Assembly (NCBI GenBank): GCA_963800725.1
Contig: CAWDCE010000008.1
Coordinates: 115,576 to 179,575 of the forward strand
DNA from: Bog-473 sp963800725
GTDB lineage: Bacteria > Actinomycetota > Acidimicrobiia > Acidimicrobiales > RAAP-2
DNA: 64,000 nt
Reading direction: 5' to 3'
The notes under the pieces were generated by a model that saw only the letters and a list, made by a program, of their open reading frames with translations, made no database searches and was not told where the DNA came from. The stretch's first letter is position 1. Every line of letters starts with the position of its first letter. Below are positions 29,061 through 43,879 of this stretch, in pieces. The translations under genes were made by a program, and so were the position numbers.

Positions 29061-29581
29061 CAGAGCGCACCCGCACCAATCGCCTGACCAAGCACCAGCG
29101 TCAGCACCGGATCACCAAATTGCTCGAGTCCCAGGCGGTGACGAGTCAGACACAGCTGGTGGCCCTCCTCGGCGAACAGGGCATCGACGCCACCCAGACC
29201 ACCGTGTCGCGCGACCTCGAGGACCTCGGAGCCGTCAAGGTGCGCCTGCCGGGTGGCGACACGGCGTATGCGCTGCCGGAGTTGCCGGTCCATCAGATTG
29301 CTCCAGAAGACCATCTTCGGCGGGTACTCGGCGAGTGGGTGGTCGAGGTGGCAGCGTCGGCCAATCTGGTGGTGCTGCGCACGCCACCGGGGTCGGCCCA
29401 TGTCGTAGGCTCCGCCCTCGATCGCAGCGGTCTCGATTCGGTGATCGGTACCGTGGCCGGAGACGACACCGTGCTGGTCATCGTCGACGAAGCGGTGGGC
29501 GGGGGCATGATGGCGGCACGCTTGCGCGACGTCGCCGGTATCGCAAGTGAACAACGGATCGCAATACATGGGAAGGATTGA
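29057..29581 (+). CDS. argR: Arginine repressor
   Basis: Hexameric arginine-sensing repressor, 174 residues. N-terminal winged helix with TQTTVSRDLEDLGAVKV (recognition helix). C-terminal oligomerisation/arginine domain with VLRTPPGSAHVVGSALD and the acidic pair region of VGGGMMAARLRDVAG. Embedded in the operon it should control through the double ARG box before argC, giving direct feedback. Confidence 0.95.
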   Translation: MTERTRTNRLTKHQRQHRITKLLESQAVTSQTQLVALLGEQGIDATQTTVSRDLEDLGAVKVRLPGGDTAYALPELPVHQIAPEDHLRRVLGEWVVEVAASANLVVLRTPPGSAHVVGSALDRSGLDSVIGTVAGDDTVLVIVDEAVGGGMMAARLRDVAGIASEQRIAIHGKD

Positions 29582-29583
29582 GA

Positions 29584-30822
29584 GTGACTGAGAGAGTGGT
29601 GTTGGCGTACAGCGGTGGTCTCGATACATCGGTGGCCGTGCGCTGGTTGATCGAGAACGAAGGCGTCGAGGTGATCGCCGTCGCGGTCAATGTCGGCCAG
29701 TCCGCGGACAAAGGTGGCGAGGATTACGAGGCCATCCGCACCCGTGCGCTCGCCGCCGGCGCGGTCGAAGCGGTCGTCGTCGACGCCCGGGCCGAGATGG
29801 CCGAAGACTTCTGCGTGCCTGCGCTGCAGGCCAACGCACGTTACGAGGGCAAGTACCCACTGGTCTCCGCGCTGTCGCGCCCGGTGATCGTGCGCCACCT
29901 GGTCGCCGAGGCCCGACGCCACGGGGCGTCAGCAGTGGCCCACGGGTGCACGGGCAAGGGCAACGACCAGGTCCGCTTCGAAGTCGGCACCCGTTCACTC
30001 GCCCCGGACCTGTCAATCTATGCGCCGGCCCGGGTGTGGGGACTGAGTCGCGAAGACTGCGTTGACCTCGCCACCAAGTGGGAGATCCCCATCACCGTCA
30101 CCAAAGAGAAGCTGTACTCAATCGACGACAACCTGTGGGGCAAAGCCATCGAGTGCGGAGCGATCGAGGACCCGTGGGCGCCCGCGCCCGACGATGTCTA
30201 TACCTTGACCCGAGTGAGCGAGACCGAGCCGGTCGAGGTCATCGTGGGTTTCGAAGCCGGTGTCCCCGTCGCCCTCGACGGCGTCGCGCTAGCGCCGCTC
30301 GAACTGATCTCTAAGCTCGGTGCGATCGCCGGCAGCCGTGGGTTCGGGCGCTTGGACATGGTCGAGAACCGCCGGGTCGGCATCAAGAGCCGCGAGGTCT
30401 ACGAATGCCCGGCGGCGCTGGCGCTGATCGTGGCGCACACCGACCTCGAGGATCTCACGCTCGAGCGTGACCTCCATCACGAAAAGGCCCGACTCGAGCC
30501 GCGCTGGTCCGAGCTGGTCTACGACGGACTGTGGTTCTCGCCACTCAAGAGTGCGCTTGATGCCTTTGTGGCCGAATCGCAGCGACATGTGACCGGTGAG
30601 GTGCGCCTGCGCTTCGCGGCACCAGGTACCTGCACGGTGGTTGGTCGACGCAGCCCCGTCGCCCTCTACGACCACGGGCTCGCCACCTACGACGCCTCGG
30701 ACACCTTCCGCCACCAAGACGCTGAAGGGTTCGTGCGTCTGTGGGGCTTGGGAGTTGCCACCTGGTCGGCCCGACAGGGACCCGGTGCACCACAGTGGAT
30801 GCCCGGAGCCCGAGACTCATGA
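29584..30822 (+). CDS. argG: Argininosuccinate synthase
   Basis: Condenses citrulline and aspartate with ATP. 412 residues. PP-loop AYSGGLDTSVAV at the N-terminus, HGCTGKGNDQVRFE, SIDDNLWGKAIECG, and EVYECPAALAL. GTG 29584 (eight bases after GGAAGG) is preferred over the in-frame TTG 29578. Frame intact. Confidence 0.96.
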   Translation: MTERVVLAYSGGLDTSVAVRWLIENEGVEVIAVAVNVGQSADKGGEDYEAIRTRALAAGAVEAVVVDARAEMAEDFCVPALQANARYEGKYPLVSALSRPVIVRHLVAEARRHGASAVAHGCTGKGNDQVRFEVGTRSLAPDLSIYAPARVWGLSREDCVDLATKWEIPITVTKEKLYSIDDNLWGKAIECGAIEDPWAPAPDDVYTLTRVSETEPVEVIVGFEAGVPVALDGVALAPLELISKLGAIAGSRGFGRLDMVENRRVGIKSREVYECPAALALIVAHTDLEDLTLERDLHHEKARLEPRWSELVYDGLWFSPLKSALDAFVAESQRHVTGEVRLRFAAPGTCTVVGRRSPVALYDHGLATYDASDTFRHQDAEGFVRLWGLGVATWSARQGPGAPQWMPGARDS

Positions 30823-32225
30823 CGCTGTGGCACGGTCGCATTTCGACCGGCATGGCCGACGCGGTAGCGGCGTTTACCGTCAGTCTCCCGTTCGACCAGG
30901 CCCTCGCCCACGACGACCTGGTCGGGTCGAGGGCCCACGTCAAGGGACTGGGCAAGGCCGGGATTCTCACCGACGCCGAAGTGACGATACTGCTCGATGC
31001 GCTCGATCAGGTCGAAGGTGAATTCATCGCCGGAACGTTCGACTTCGCCGAAGGTGACGAGGACATCCACACCGCGGTGGAGCGCCGAGTCACCGAACTC
31101 GCGGGTGACGTCGGGGCGAAATTGCACACCGGGAGGAGCCGCAACGATCAAGTGGCGACCGACCTGCGCCTGTGGTGCCGTCGGGCCTTGATCGAAGTGG
31201 CCGAGGAGATCATGAATCTCCAAGACACCCTGGCCCAGCGGGCGCTTGATGCGGCGGATGTCTACCTTCCGGGCTACACCCACCTCCAACGAGCCCAACC
31301 CGTGCTCTTGGCCCATCATCTCTTGGCGCATGGCTGGGCCCTCGCCCGTGATGTCGATCGCCTGGTGACCACCGTGGATCGCCTCAATGTGTCTCCGCTC
31401 GGTGCGGGGGCACTGGCTGGATCCTCGCTTCCGCTCGACCCCGACTTCGTCGCGGCCGAACTCGGGTTCCACAGCCGGTTCGAGAACTCCCTCGACGCCG
31501 TCTCGGATCGTGATTTCGTGGCCGAGGCGCTCTTCGACCTGGCACTGCTCGGGGTGCATCTGTCGCGGCTCGGTGAAGAGTTGGTCCTGTGGTCGAGCGA
31601 GGAGTTCGGTTTCTGCACGCTCGACGACGCCTATGCGACCGGCAGTTCGATGTTGCCCCAGAAGAAGAATCCCGACGTCGCCGAACTGTCGCGGGGCAAG
31701 GCCGGTCGACTGATCGGGCATCTCAACGCGGTGTTGATCACGCTCAAGGGCCTGCCGCTCGCCTACAACCGTGACCTCCAAGAGGACAAGGAGCCGCTCT
31801 TCGATGCGGTGATCCAGGTCATCCGGGCCCTTCTCGCCCTGCGCGGTGTGTATGACACGGTGAGCTGGAACATCGACCGGATGCAGTCGGCGGCCGACGG
31901 GCCCGCCGCAGCAGCCGTCGACCTGGCCGAGCTGTTGGTTGAAGGCGGCATGCCGTTCCGCCAAGCGCACGCACTGGTCGGGGGCTTGGTGCGCGAGTCG
32001 ATCGAGCGCCACGTCCCCTTGGCCGAACTGGTCGAGGCCCATCCCGACCTCGGTGAGTCAGCCGTCGAACTGCTCGAGCCAGGGGTGGCGGTAACCCGGC
32101 GCCGGACGCCCGGCAGTGCCGGCCCCGTGGCGGTTGCCGAACAGGCGCAGCGTTTCAAGCGGCGGCGCGAGGTGGATCGGACCCGCCTGGCCCAATGGAT
32201 CAATAGCCCGGGCCCGTCTGCTTGA
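30819..32225 (+). CDS. argH: Argininosuccinate lyase
   Basis: Splits argininosuccinate to arginine and fumarate. 468 residues of the fumarase/aspartase superfamily: DEDIHTAVERRV, HTGRSRNDQVATDLRLW, YTHLQRAQPVLLAHH, and signature GSSMLPQKKNPDVAEL. ATG overlaps the argG stop. The stop overlaps the TTG of the glycosylase gene. Confidence 0.97.
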   Translation: MTLWHGRISTGMADAVAAFTVSLPFDQALAHDDLVGSRAHVKGLGKAGILTDAEVTILLDALDQVEGEFIAGTFDFAEGDEDIHTAVERRVTELAGDVGAKLHTGRSRNDQVATDLRLWCRRALIEVAEEIMNLQDTLAQRALDAADVYLPGYTHLQRAQPVLLAHHLLAHGWALARDVDRLVTTVDRLNVSPLGAGALAGSSLPLDPDFVAAELGFHSRFENSLDAVSDRDFVAEALFDLALLGVHLSRLGEELVLWSSEEFGFCTLDDAYATGSSMLPQKKNPDVAELSRGKAGRLIGHLNAVLITLKGLPLAYNRDLQEDKEPLFDAVIQVIRALLALRGVYDTVSWNIDRMQSAADGPAAAAVDLAELLVEGGMPFRQAHALVGGLVRESIERHVPLAELVEAHPDLGESAVELLEPGVAVTRRRTPGSAGPVAVAEQAQRFKRRREVDRTRLAQWINSPGPSA

Positions 32226-32827
32226 AGCGTTCGGACCTGGCGGGTGATCCGGTGACGGTCGCCCCAGAGCTGCTTAACAAGGTGCTGGTGCGCGGCGAAC
32301 GTGCCGGGCGCATCGTCGAGGTCGAGGCCTACCGGGGGGCACTGGATCCCGCATCGCACGCATACCGTGGCCGAACACCGCGCACCGAGGTGATGTTCGG
32401 GCGCGCCGGCTTGCTCTACGTCTATTTCACCTATGGGATGCATTGGTGCGCCAACGTGGTGTGCGGTCCCGACGGCGAGGCCGGCGCCGTGTTGATCCGG
32501 GCGCTCGCGCCCACCGCCGGGCTCGAGGCGATGCGCGTGGCGCGTCCCGCCGCTCGACGTGACATCGACCTGTGCAACGGTCCGGCCAAGTTGTGTCAAG
32601 CACTCGGGGTGAGCGGTGCTGACAACGGAACCGACCTCTTGGCCCGGGTAGCCAGCCGTTCGCGCCCCGTGGGCGCGTCATTGCCCGATCAGGTGCGATT
32701 GATCGACGACGGGACGCCGCCGCCGACGCGTCCGGGTCGCGGAACGCGCATTGGAATCAGCGTGGCGACGGAACGACGGTGGCGTTGGTGGGTGCGCGGC
32801 AACGAGTTCGTGTCGCGCCCGACATGA
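32222..32827 (+). CDS. 3-methyladenine DNA glycosylase (AAG/MPG family)
   Basis: Removes alkylated purines in base-excision repair. 201 residues with IVEVEAYRGALDPASHAYRGRT, MFGRAGLLYVYFTYGMHWC, and LCNGPAKLCQALG of the AAG fold. The TTG start overlaps the argH stop (TTGA), an arrangement also seen in other actinobacterial arginine operons, so it is likely the last gene of the transcript. Only three bases separate it from the convergent secreted-protein gene. Confidence 0.92.
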   Translation: MKRSDLAGDPVTVAPELLNKVLVRGERAGRIVEVEAYRGALDPASHAYRGRTPRTEVMFGRAGLLYVYFTYGMHWCANVVCGPDGEAGAVLIRALAPTAGLEAMRVARPAARRDIDLCNGPAKLCQALGVSGADNGTDLLARVASRSRPVGASLPDQVRLIDDGTPPPTRPGRGTRIGISVATERRWRWWVRGNEFVSRPT

Positions 32828-32830
32828 GGG

Positions 32831-35572
32831 TCAGCTGTACCAGCCCAAGACGTCGACGACCACGTTGACGCTCCCGGTGTTGTTATAGACATCGATCGAG
32901 CCGTTGGCGTTGAGGGTGGCCAAAGCCAGGTTGGCCCTGACCTCGCCGGTCGATGGATTGAGATCCGACGCGGTCGAACGCGTCGGCCCGGGGTACACCG
33001 TGAGGTAGGTCGACCCGCTTGGCGCCACGGCCGTGAGATTGACCACGACCGCCTTGGCGTCAACGGGAACACCGGCCAATCGAGCGACTTGGATCGTCAA
33101 CTGGCCGCCGGGCCCGATGCTCTTGTCATTGCACTGGTTCGGCCCGGTGGCCAGCGTCGTGACCCCTGCCCTGGTGTCGCAGATTCGCGCCGGTGCTGTT
33201 TCGGTGGTGAAGGTCGATCCCGTACCTCCGCTTGCGGTGTAGTAACCCGAGATGTCGATCACTACATCGGTGTCGGCCGAGCTGAACACCGAGATCTGAC
33301 CCGGCGAGGCACCCGACGACAGTGGCACGATGACCCGGTTGGCCGTCACCTGGCCCGCATCGAAGTTGAGATTCGAAGCGGTGGGTTGGGAACCGCCGAG
33401 TGGGAATACGGTCAGGTACCCGCCAGCCGAGGGATTGACGTCGGTGACGTTCAACACCACCGCCGAGGCACCCGTCGGTACGCCGTCGAGACCAGCGACC
33501 TGGACCCCAATGGCGCTTCCCGCGCTTATGCGTTGGCCGAGGCATTGTGCGTTGGCGCCCGTGAGCCCCGAAGGGTTGCCCGCCCGGGTGTCGCATAGAC
33601 GCACGGGGGAGGGGAGTGGGTCATAGAGCCCGGCCGCGGCATCGTTGGCCGCAGGGCTCACGTAGCCCTCGACGTCGACGACGACGTCGGATTGCGCGGA
33701 GGAGTAGATCGAGACCTGCCCGTTGGTGCCGGTGCCGACCTCGATCAGGTTTGGCACGACCTCGCCGGTGGTGTAGTTGAGGTTCGAGGCGTTGGGCAGC
33801 GACGCGCCGGCGGGAAATACCGTGAGAAAACCAGGGGCGTTGGCTGCGACGGACGTGACGTTGAGGACGACGGCGGTGGCGGTGATGGGAATGTTGAAGC
33901 TGCCGGCGACTTGGATGGTCTTGGTGCGACCGGCGGGGATTGCACCGTCGGTGCCTCCGGCGCCACCGCACTGCGCCGCCGTTCCAACGAGCGAGGATGG
34001 GTTGGCGGCTCGGGTGTCACAGATGCGGGTGGGCGAGAGTGCGGTGTAGTTGCCTGAGGTCACGACCAGGCCGATCGAAGCGCTGGCCGGGGCGAAGGTG
34101 GGGTCACCCGAATACGCAGCGGTCACGGTGTTCGACCCTGGAGGTGCGGCCACACTCTGGCAAGAGCCCGCTCCCGAAGTCAGGGCTTGGGTAGTGCACA
34201 AGGTAGTTGCGCCGATGCTGAACGTCACGGTGCCGCTCGGCGTGGCGCCGACACCGTTCACCGAAGCGCTGTAGGTCACCGAGGTGCCTTGCGACGGTGT
34301 CGACGTGTTCACCGAAGCCGAAATCGATGCGGCGGCTTTGTAGGTGTAGCGATCACCGCTGGCGGTAACCGATGGCCCGGCGATGGTGGTGACCACCACG
34401 TCGACCGGACCGATCTTGGTGGATGGTGGAACTGTGGCGGTGATGGAGGACGGCGAGTTGACGCTAAAGGACGTGGCGGGGACACCCCCAAAGGTGACGC
34501 CTGACGCCGAGGCCAGTCCCGAGCCGGTAATGGTGATGACCGAGCCGCCAGCGAGCGGCCCCGCGTTGGCGCTGAGGGACGAGACGCTCGGCACCGGTGC
34601 AGCGCTGTAGGTGAACTCGTTGGTGGTTTCGTTCGGCGTGGCATCCGAGGTGCCCGCCGGTGTCGTCACGGTCACGACCACCGTTGTGGCATGGGGACCG
34701 GCGGGATCGGTCGGCGGGGTCACGCTCAAGGCGCCGTCGGAGGTGACGTGGACGTTCGACGCGGTTGCCGAACCGAAGTGCACCGTCGGTGTGGTGCCGT
34801 TGTTGAACGCGGCGAAGTAGTTGCCTTCGATGGTCACGGGCGACCCCGTCCCCGGGGACTGCGCGCCGGTCGGGGTCACGGCGACGACCTGGGGGGCGAC
34901 CTGGGTCGGATACGTGATCGCCGAGTACGGGTCGATCAGGGAATCAGGAGCGGCGGTCTTGTTGACGAAGAGCTCGGTGAAAGCGCCGGTCGAAGTCGAG
35001 GCGGCGCCCATAGTGGCGGTCTGTGATCCCGACGAGGACCAGGGGCCCAAGATGTTGTTGCGGTGCCCCCAACAACCCGAGAGGTTCTGCGGCTGACAAT
35101 CGGCGTTGGTGCCGCCAATCCCGTCGTCATACATCCACAGAAAGTCCGACTCGAGTGGGCTCAGCGCGCCGGCCCAGTTGCTGCCCCACTGCGAGAAGGG
35201 GTAGCCAGCCGGTGGGCTCGGATCGAGATTCGACGCAGCACCGACGGCCGACGCGGTATTGAGCGTCGGGCTTAATCCGGCGAACTCGCTGAGTCCGCGG
35301 TCTCCGCGTTCGAGGTTGGCCAGCACCAAGAGTTGGACCTCTGGGCTCATCTGCGCCCAGCCGTTGGGAAGCACCATTGGCCCGAGCCCTTCGTCACTTC
35401 GCCCGACGTTGATGTCATGGAGCAGTGAGTCGGTGCAATCGGCACTCTGGTCGTTGATCGATGAACAGTTCGGCGAGACGTCGAAGGCGATGTTGTTGGG
35501 GGGGTCGGCGGGCAAGAGAATGCCGGCCGCACCGGCGGTGCTGGCACCCGGCAAGAGAAGCTGGGTGCCCAA
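32831..35572 (-). CDS. Secreted CAP-domain protein with TIG, Ig-like and three C-terminal repeats
   Basis: A 913-residue exported protein. An N-terminal CAP/SCP domain (about 30-200) has LHDINVGRSDEGLGP, WGSNWAG, and the H-R-N-N motif in SGCWGHRNNILGPW. Two IPT/TIG domains, an Ig-like Big_3 domain and three CDTR repeats follow. The cysteines of the CAP part may form disulphides outside the cell. In the annotated frame the start is TTG 35572 and lacks a proper signal peptide. Joining at about 35575 to the frame starting at GTG 35633 gives a clear one (VTKATCAALVVGALFG followed by TQLLLPGASTAGAAG), so the true start is probably 35633 with one extra base. CAP proteins bind or modify lipids or act as proteases. 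No activity is assignable. Confidence 0.82.
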   Translation of the reverse strand: MGTQLLLPGASTAGAAGILLPADPPNNIAFDVSPNCSSINDQSADCTDSLLHDINVGRSDEGLGPMVLPNGWAQMSPEVQLLVLANLERGDRGLSEFAGLSPTLNTASAVGAASNLDPSPPAGYPFSQWGSNWAGALSPLESDFLWMYDDGIGGTNADCQPQNLSGCWGHRNNILGPWSSSGSQTATMGAASTSTGAFTELFVNKTAAPDSLIDPYSAITYPTQVAPQVVAVTPTGAQSPGTGSPVTIEGNYFAAFNNGTTPTVHFGSATASNVHVTSDGALSVTPPTDPAGPHATTVVVTVTTPAGTSDATPNETTNEFTYSAAPVPSVSSLSANAGPLAGGSVITITGSGLASASGVTFGGVPATSFSVNSPSSITATVPPSTKIGPVDVVVTTIAGPSVTASGDRYTYKAAASISASVNTSTPSQGTSVTYSASVNGVGATPSGTVTFSIGATTLCTTQALTSGAGSCQSVAAPPGSNTVTAAYSGDPTFAPASASIGLVVTSGNYTALSPTRICDTRAANPSSLVGTAAQCGGAGGTDGAIPAGRTKTIQVAGSFNIPITATAVVLNVTSVAANAPGFLTVFPAGASLPNASNLNYTTGEVVPNLIEVGTGTNGQVSIYSSAQSDVVVDVEGYVSPAANDAAAGLYDPLPSPVRLCDTRAGNPSGLTGANAQCLGQRISAGSAIGVQVAGLDGVPTGASAVVLNVTDVNPSAGGYLTVFPLGGSQPTASNLNFDAGQVTANRVIVPLSSGASPGQISVFSSADTDVVIDISGYYTASGGTGSTFTTETAPARICDTRAGVTTLATGPNQCNDKSIGPGGQLTIQVARLAGVPVDAKAVVVNLTAVAPSGSTYLTVYPGPTRSTASDLNPSTGEVRANLALATLNANGSIDVYNNTGSVNVVVDVLGWYS
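32834..34048 (-). repeat. Three tandem CDTR/VVVDV-GYYS repeats in the CAP protein
   Basis: Copies at about 34048-33659, 33625-33236 and 33211-32834 (minus strand). Same opening CDTR, VVLNVT core and V-V-D-V-x-G-[WY]-Y end as in the S53 protease. The last copy ends at the stop codon in both proteins (DVLGWYS here, DVMGWYS there). Confidence 0.85.
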
Positions 35573-35633
35573 AGAGCGCGCCGACCACGAGAGCGGCGCA
35601 CGTCGCCTTGGTGACCCCGACTCCCCAAATCAC

Positions 35634-36468
35634 TGTCGTGCCACCTCCACGCCGAACCCGCCGCACCGAGATGCAGCCGACCGCCCTTGAGTGTGTGCTC
35701 GAGCCTCGGCCAAGTGAATGGGCCGAACGGACCTTTTCAAGCAATCCATTTCACGAGACGGACGTCGGCTGCGAGTCGAGGGGTCCCGAATCCGGACGAC
35801 AAGGTGGATTCAGCGAATCGACGCGGCTTACGACAGATTGAGCACGTTTGGGCGTTTGTCCTGGTGAACGACAATGCAATTGGCCACGACGCCGGATGTA
35901 GCGCCGGAGCGAGCCGGGTCGTGTGTCTTTGGTTCGTCCGCCCAGGACGTCCAGCCGTCAGACTCGCTCGATCGCACCGCTGCGGCCCGTCGATCCGCGT
36001 GCGGTGGGGGGCGGGCCGGTACATTGGTCGAGTCGTCCCCGCACGCGCCGCGCTCAGGCACGGCTCAATCGTGGGGGTGCGTTGACGGTTGTCCGCGCAA
36101 CTGCTACAGTTACCTTCCCGTCGGAACGGCCTCCCAAGGCCCTCCGACCGCTGAAGGAGACTTTCCAGCAGAGCGATCTGTCCGGAACAGTCCTTCGGCA
36201 AACCCGGCACCAACACCGGCAGTAGTGGTGCGTGCCCGGTCGCTCCTTGAAAACGGAAGAGATGAGAGCCAAAAGCCAGTGCGGGCAATTCACACGTACT
36301 TCTGTACGTTTGGGTTGTACGTCAATTAGCAGTAAGGCAGGCCTCGTTGGATCTAGGGACTCGTTCCTAGTGACAAGACGGTCTGTTGTTACCATGGAAG
36401 AGTCATACATGGTGACTCTCTGATTTTTGGAAGGTTCGCCCTTAGTAAGGACGGACTGACCGGAAGTC
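35634..36468 (+). other. Non-coding region: divergent upstream region and rRNA leader
   Basis: 835 bp without a believable gene. Short open frames here lack homology signs or start sites. It holds the rRNA promoter (36082-36110) and the transcribed leader, with a CTCCTTGAAAAC segment near 36241 like actinobacterial rrn leaders and an ACGTAC-TTCT-GTACGT hairpin near 36293-36308. 35634-36080 shows nothing clear besides the presumed promoter of the CAP gene. Confidence 0.6.
36082..36110 (+). promoter_or_regulatory. rRNA operon promoter
   Basis: TTGACG (36082-36087), a 17-bp spacer, and TACAGT (36105-36110): a near-consensus vegetative promoter about 360 bp before mature 16S. Transcription should start near 36117. 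Confidence 0.75.
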
Positions 36469-41853
<5,385 letters not shown>

Positions 41854-41907
41854 CTTGCTCGTGCTCGCTTTGGAACGCTCAGGGGTTGCGGTAACGCAAT
41901 CCTCTGG

Positions 41908-41943
41908 CCACGTCTGCCGTGCTTCAGTGCGCCGCAGACGTGG
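41908..41943 (+). other. Hairpin in the 23S-5S spacer
   Basis: CCACGTCTGC (41908-41917) pairs perfectly with GCAGACGTGG (41934-41943) around a 16-nt loop, just before 5S. Probably a processing signal. A smaller GTAA-loop hairpin lies immediately upstream. Confidence 0.6.
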
Positions 41944-41956
41944 TCGAGCGCACGGT

Positions 41957-42074
41957 TTCCGGTGGCCATGGCGGCGGGGAAACACCCGTTCCCATTCCGA
42001 ACACGGCAGTTAAGCCCGCCCGCGCCGATGGTACTTGGGGGGAGGCCCCCTGGGAGAGTAGGTCGCCGCCGGGA
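41957..42074 (+). rRNA. rrf: 5S ribosomal RNA
   Basis: About 118 nt with terminal helix TCCGGTGGC/GCCGCCGGGA, the conserved CCCATTCCGAACACGGCAGTTAAGC-type loop region (CCGAACACGGCAGTTAAGC) and GGTACTTGGGGGG. Lies about 100 nt after 23S. Confidence 0.96.
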
Positions 42075-42090
42075 TTTCTAAGATGAAATG

Positions 42091-42117
42091 CCCCTGAGTT
42101 CGCTCGAGGGGGATTTT
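42091..42117 (+). terminator. Rho-independent terminator of the rRNA operon
   Basis: CCCCTGAG-TTCG-CTCGAGGGG hairpin with a stable TTCG loop, followed by GATTTTGTCGTTT. Confidence 0.8.
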
Positions 42118-42135
42118 GTCGTTTCTCGGGGCGGC

Positions 42136-42564
42136 CTATTCGCCTTGTGGGTCTGATTGGGCTTGCGCAGCGGCCCGAGTTTCGACGAGAGCCTGGTTGT
42201 GTGCGGCTTGTTCGGCGAGCCGAGCGTCGCGCGAGCGAAGTGTGGGAAGCACCATTGTCCCGATGAGCAGCAGGATCGCTCCGGCGACCAGCGTAAGAAA
42301 GCTGATGGTCAAGAATCCATGGCGGTGACCGCAAAACGAAGAGGTGCTCGGCGATCCTGCGACTTGCCCGCCGTAGACGAGGGCGGGATTGGTGACCGAA
42401 TTGCAACTTGAATCGGTGGCGACGAAGCCAATGGTGGCAATGGTGCCCACAATCATCAGCCCAAGTCCAAGCAGCGAGAGGACTCTGGGGAGTTGGAGGT
42501 GCAGCTGGCGGACCAGTTCGCTCTGGCGCGGTTGTGGTGACACGACTGACATACTGCCGCTCAT
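42136..42564 (-). CDS. Hypothetical two-helix membrane protein
   Basis: 142 residues, not recognised. A basic start (about 30 residues) leads into one transmembrane helix (VLSLLGLGLMIVGTIATIGF). An outside loop follows with two cysteines that could pair (SSCNS and SSFCGHRHG), then a second helix (FLTLVAGAILLLIGTMVL) and a charged, probably coiled-coil tail. The start could be 42564 or the in-frame ATG 12 bases later. Reads away from the LtrA gene across a 21-bp gap. Confidence 0.6.
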   Translation of the reverse strand: MSGSMSVVSPQPRQSELVRQLHLQLPRVLSLLGLGLMIVGTIATIGFVATDSSCNSVTNPALVYGGQVAGSPSTSSFCGHRHGFLTISFLTLVAGAILLLIGTMVLPTLRSRDARLAEQAAHNQALVETRAAAQAQSDPQGE

Positions 42565-42585
42565 GGCGCCACTGAGGCACGTCCA

Positions 42586-43809
42586 GTGGTGAATGACCCA
42601 GCGGAGCCCTTAGTCCAACGAGGGACTCTGGGGGCCATCTTCGGTCGCCTGGCACCGATGTTGGCTCGAGACACCGACGAGAGCCACCGTGCCTCGACGC
42701 CACTCGAGCTGCTCTTCGACCTGTGCTTCGTCGTGGCGGTGTCGGAGGCAGCTCGTGAATTACACGCCGAGCTCGGTGCACATCACATTGGTTCGGGTGT
42801 CATTGGTTATCTCGAGGTGTTCTTCGCCATTTGGTGGGCCTGGGTGAACTTCACCTGGTTTGCGTCGGCCTACGACGTCGACGACGTGGCGTATCGCATC
42901 ATCACCTTTGTCCAGATCGTCGGCGTCTTGATTCTGGCGGCAGGGGTTCCCGCCGCTTTCGGCCAGGGGGACTTCGCCACCATCACCATTGGCTACGTCG
43001 TGATGCGCGTCGCCATGGTCTCGCAATGGCTCCGTGCCGCCGCGGGCGACCCGGTGGGACGTCCGGCCGCCCTGCGCTATGCCGCCGCCATCTCGATTCT
43101 TCAGGTGGGGTGGGTACTCCGTCTCTTTCTCCCGCACTTTTTGGCCGAAGTGTCGTTCTACGTGCTCGCGGCCGCCGAGATGGCCGTGCCGGCCTGGGCC
43201 GAGCGGGGCGGTCGCGGCTCGCCGTGGCACCCCGAACACATCAGCGAGCGCTACGGCCTCTTCACGCTCATCGTGCTCGGCGAATGCGTGTCAGCCGCCA
43301 CGTTGGCCATCCAGTCGGCCACTACCTCGCACGGCCTGTCCGCAGCGCTGATTGGCGTGGCGTCGGGCGGCGTGCTCTTGGTTTTCGCCCTGTGGTGGTG
43401 GTATTTCGAGCATCCGGCCGACCATGCCTTGCGGATGTCGCGCCAACTGGCCTTCGTCTGGGGCTACGGCCACTACGGCATCTTCGCCTCACTTGGCGCG
43501 CTCGGAGCTGGGCTGGGTCTGGCCGCCGAGGCCTCACGGCACAGCGCTGACCTGGGTCAGGTGGCGGGTCTGACCGTCGCGGTGTCGGTGAGCGTGTTCT
43601 TGGTGATCACCGGTCTCCTCCAGGTCCAGCTCACCTCGAACACGTCGTTCCGGCCTGCCTACCTGGTGCCGTTCGTGGTCATGTTGATCGGGCTCGGTGC
43701 CGCCGCAGGCTCGATAGGCATCGGGGGAGCGGTGACCTTGATGGGGGTGGTGGTCGGCGCCCTCGTCGTGCTCGAGACACGGCTGCGCCACGTCCCCTTG
43801 GATCGCTAA
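42586..43809 (+). CDS. Low-temperature-requirement A (LtrA) family membrane protein
   Basis: 407 residues with about ten transmembrane segments. The diagnostic start STPLELLFDLCFVVAVSEAA and repeated HPEHISERYGLFTLIVLGE and FALWWWYFEHP motifs place it in the LtrA family. The name comes from a Listeria gene needed for growth in the cold, and the biochemical role is unknown. GTG 42586 or ATG 42658 could start it, the latter just before the conserved region. Confidence 0.85.
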   Translation: MVNDPAEPLVQRGTLGAIFGRLAPMLARDTDESHRASTPLELLFDLCFVVAVSEAARELHAELGAHHIGSGVIGYLEVFFAIWWAWVNFTWFASAYDVDDVAYRIITFVQIVGVLILAAGVPAAFGQGDFATITIGYVVMRVAMVSQWLRAAAGDPVGRPAALRYAAAISILQVGWVLRLFLPHFLAEVSFYVLAAAEMAVPAWAERGGRGSPWHPEHISERYGLFTLIVLGECVSAATLAIQSATTSHGLSAALIGVASGGVLLVFALWWWYFEHPADHALRMSRQLAFVWGYGHYGIFASLGALGAGLGLAAEASRHSADLGQVAGLTVAVSVSVFLVITGLLQVQLTSNTSFRPAYLVPFVVMLIGLGAAAGSIGIGGAVTLMGVVVGALVVLETRLRHVPLDR

Positions 43810-43867
43810 CAACGCGAGGTGACCACGCCGGGGCCGGAGGCGGGAGGGGCCCCGGCGTGGTCACGCC

Positions 43868-43873
43868 TAAAGT
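43868..43873 (+). promoter_or_regulatory. -10 box of the TPR protein gene, leaderless start
   Basis: TAAAGT, six bases, ATG 43880. Matches the window pattern. Confidence 0.5.
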
Positions 43874-43879
43874 GGTCCG

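Noticed and set aside
35634..36080. Small genes upstream of the rRNA promoter
   Set aside because: Frames of 60-150 codons overlap one another on both strands without start signals or sensible composition.
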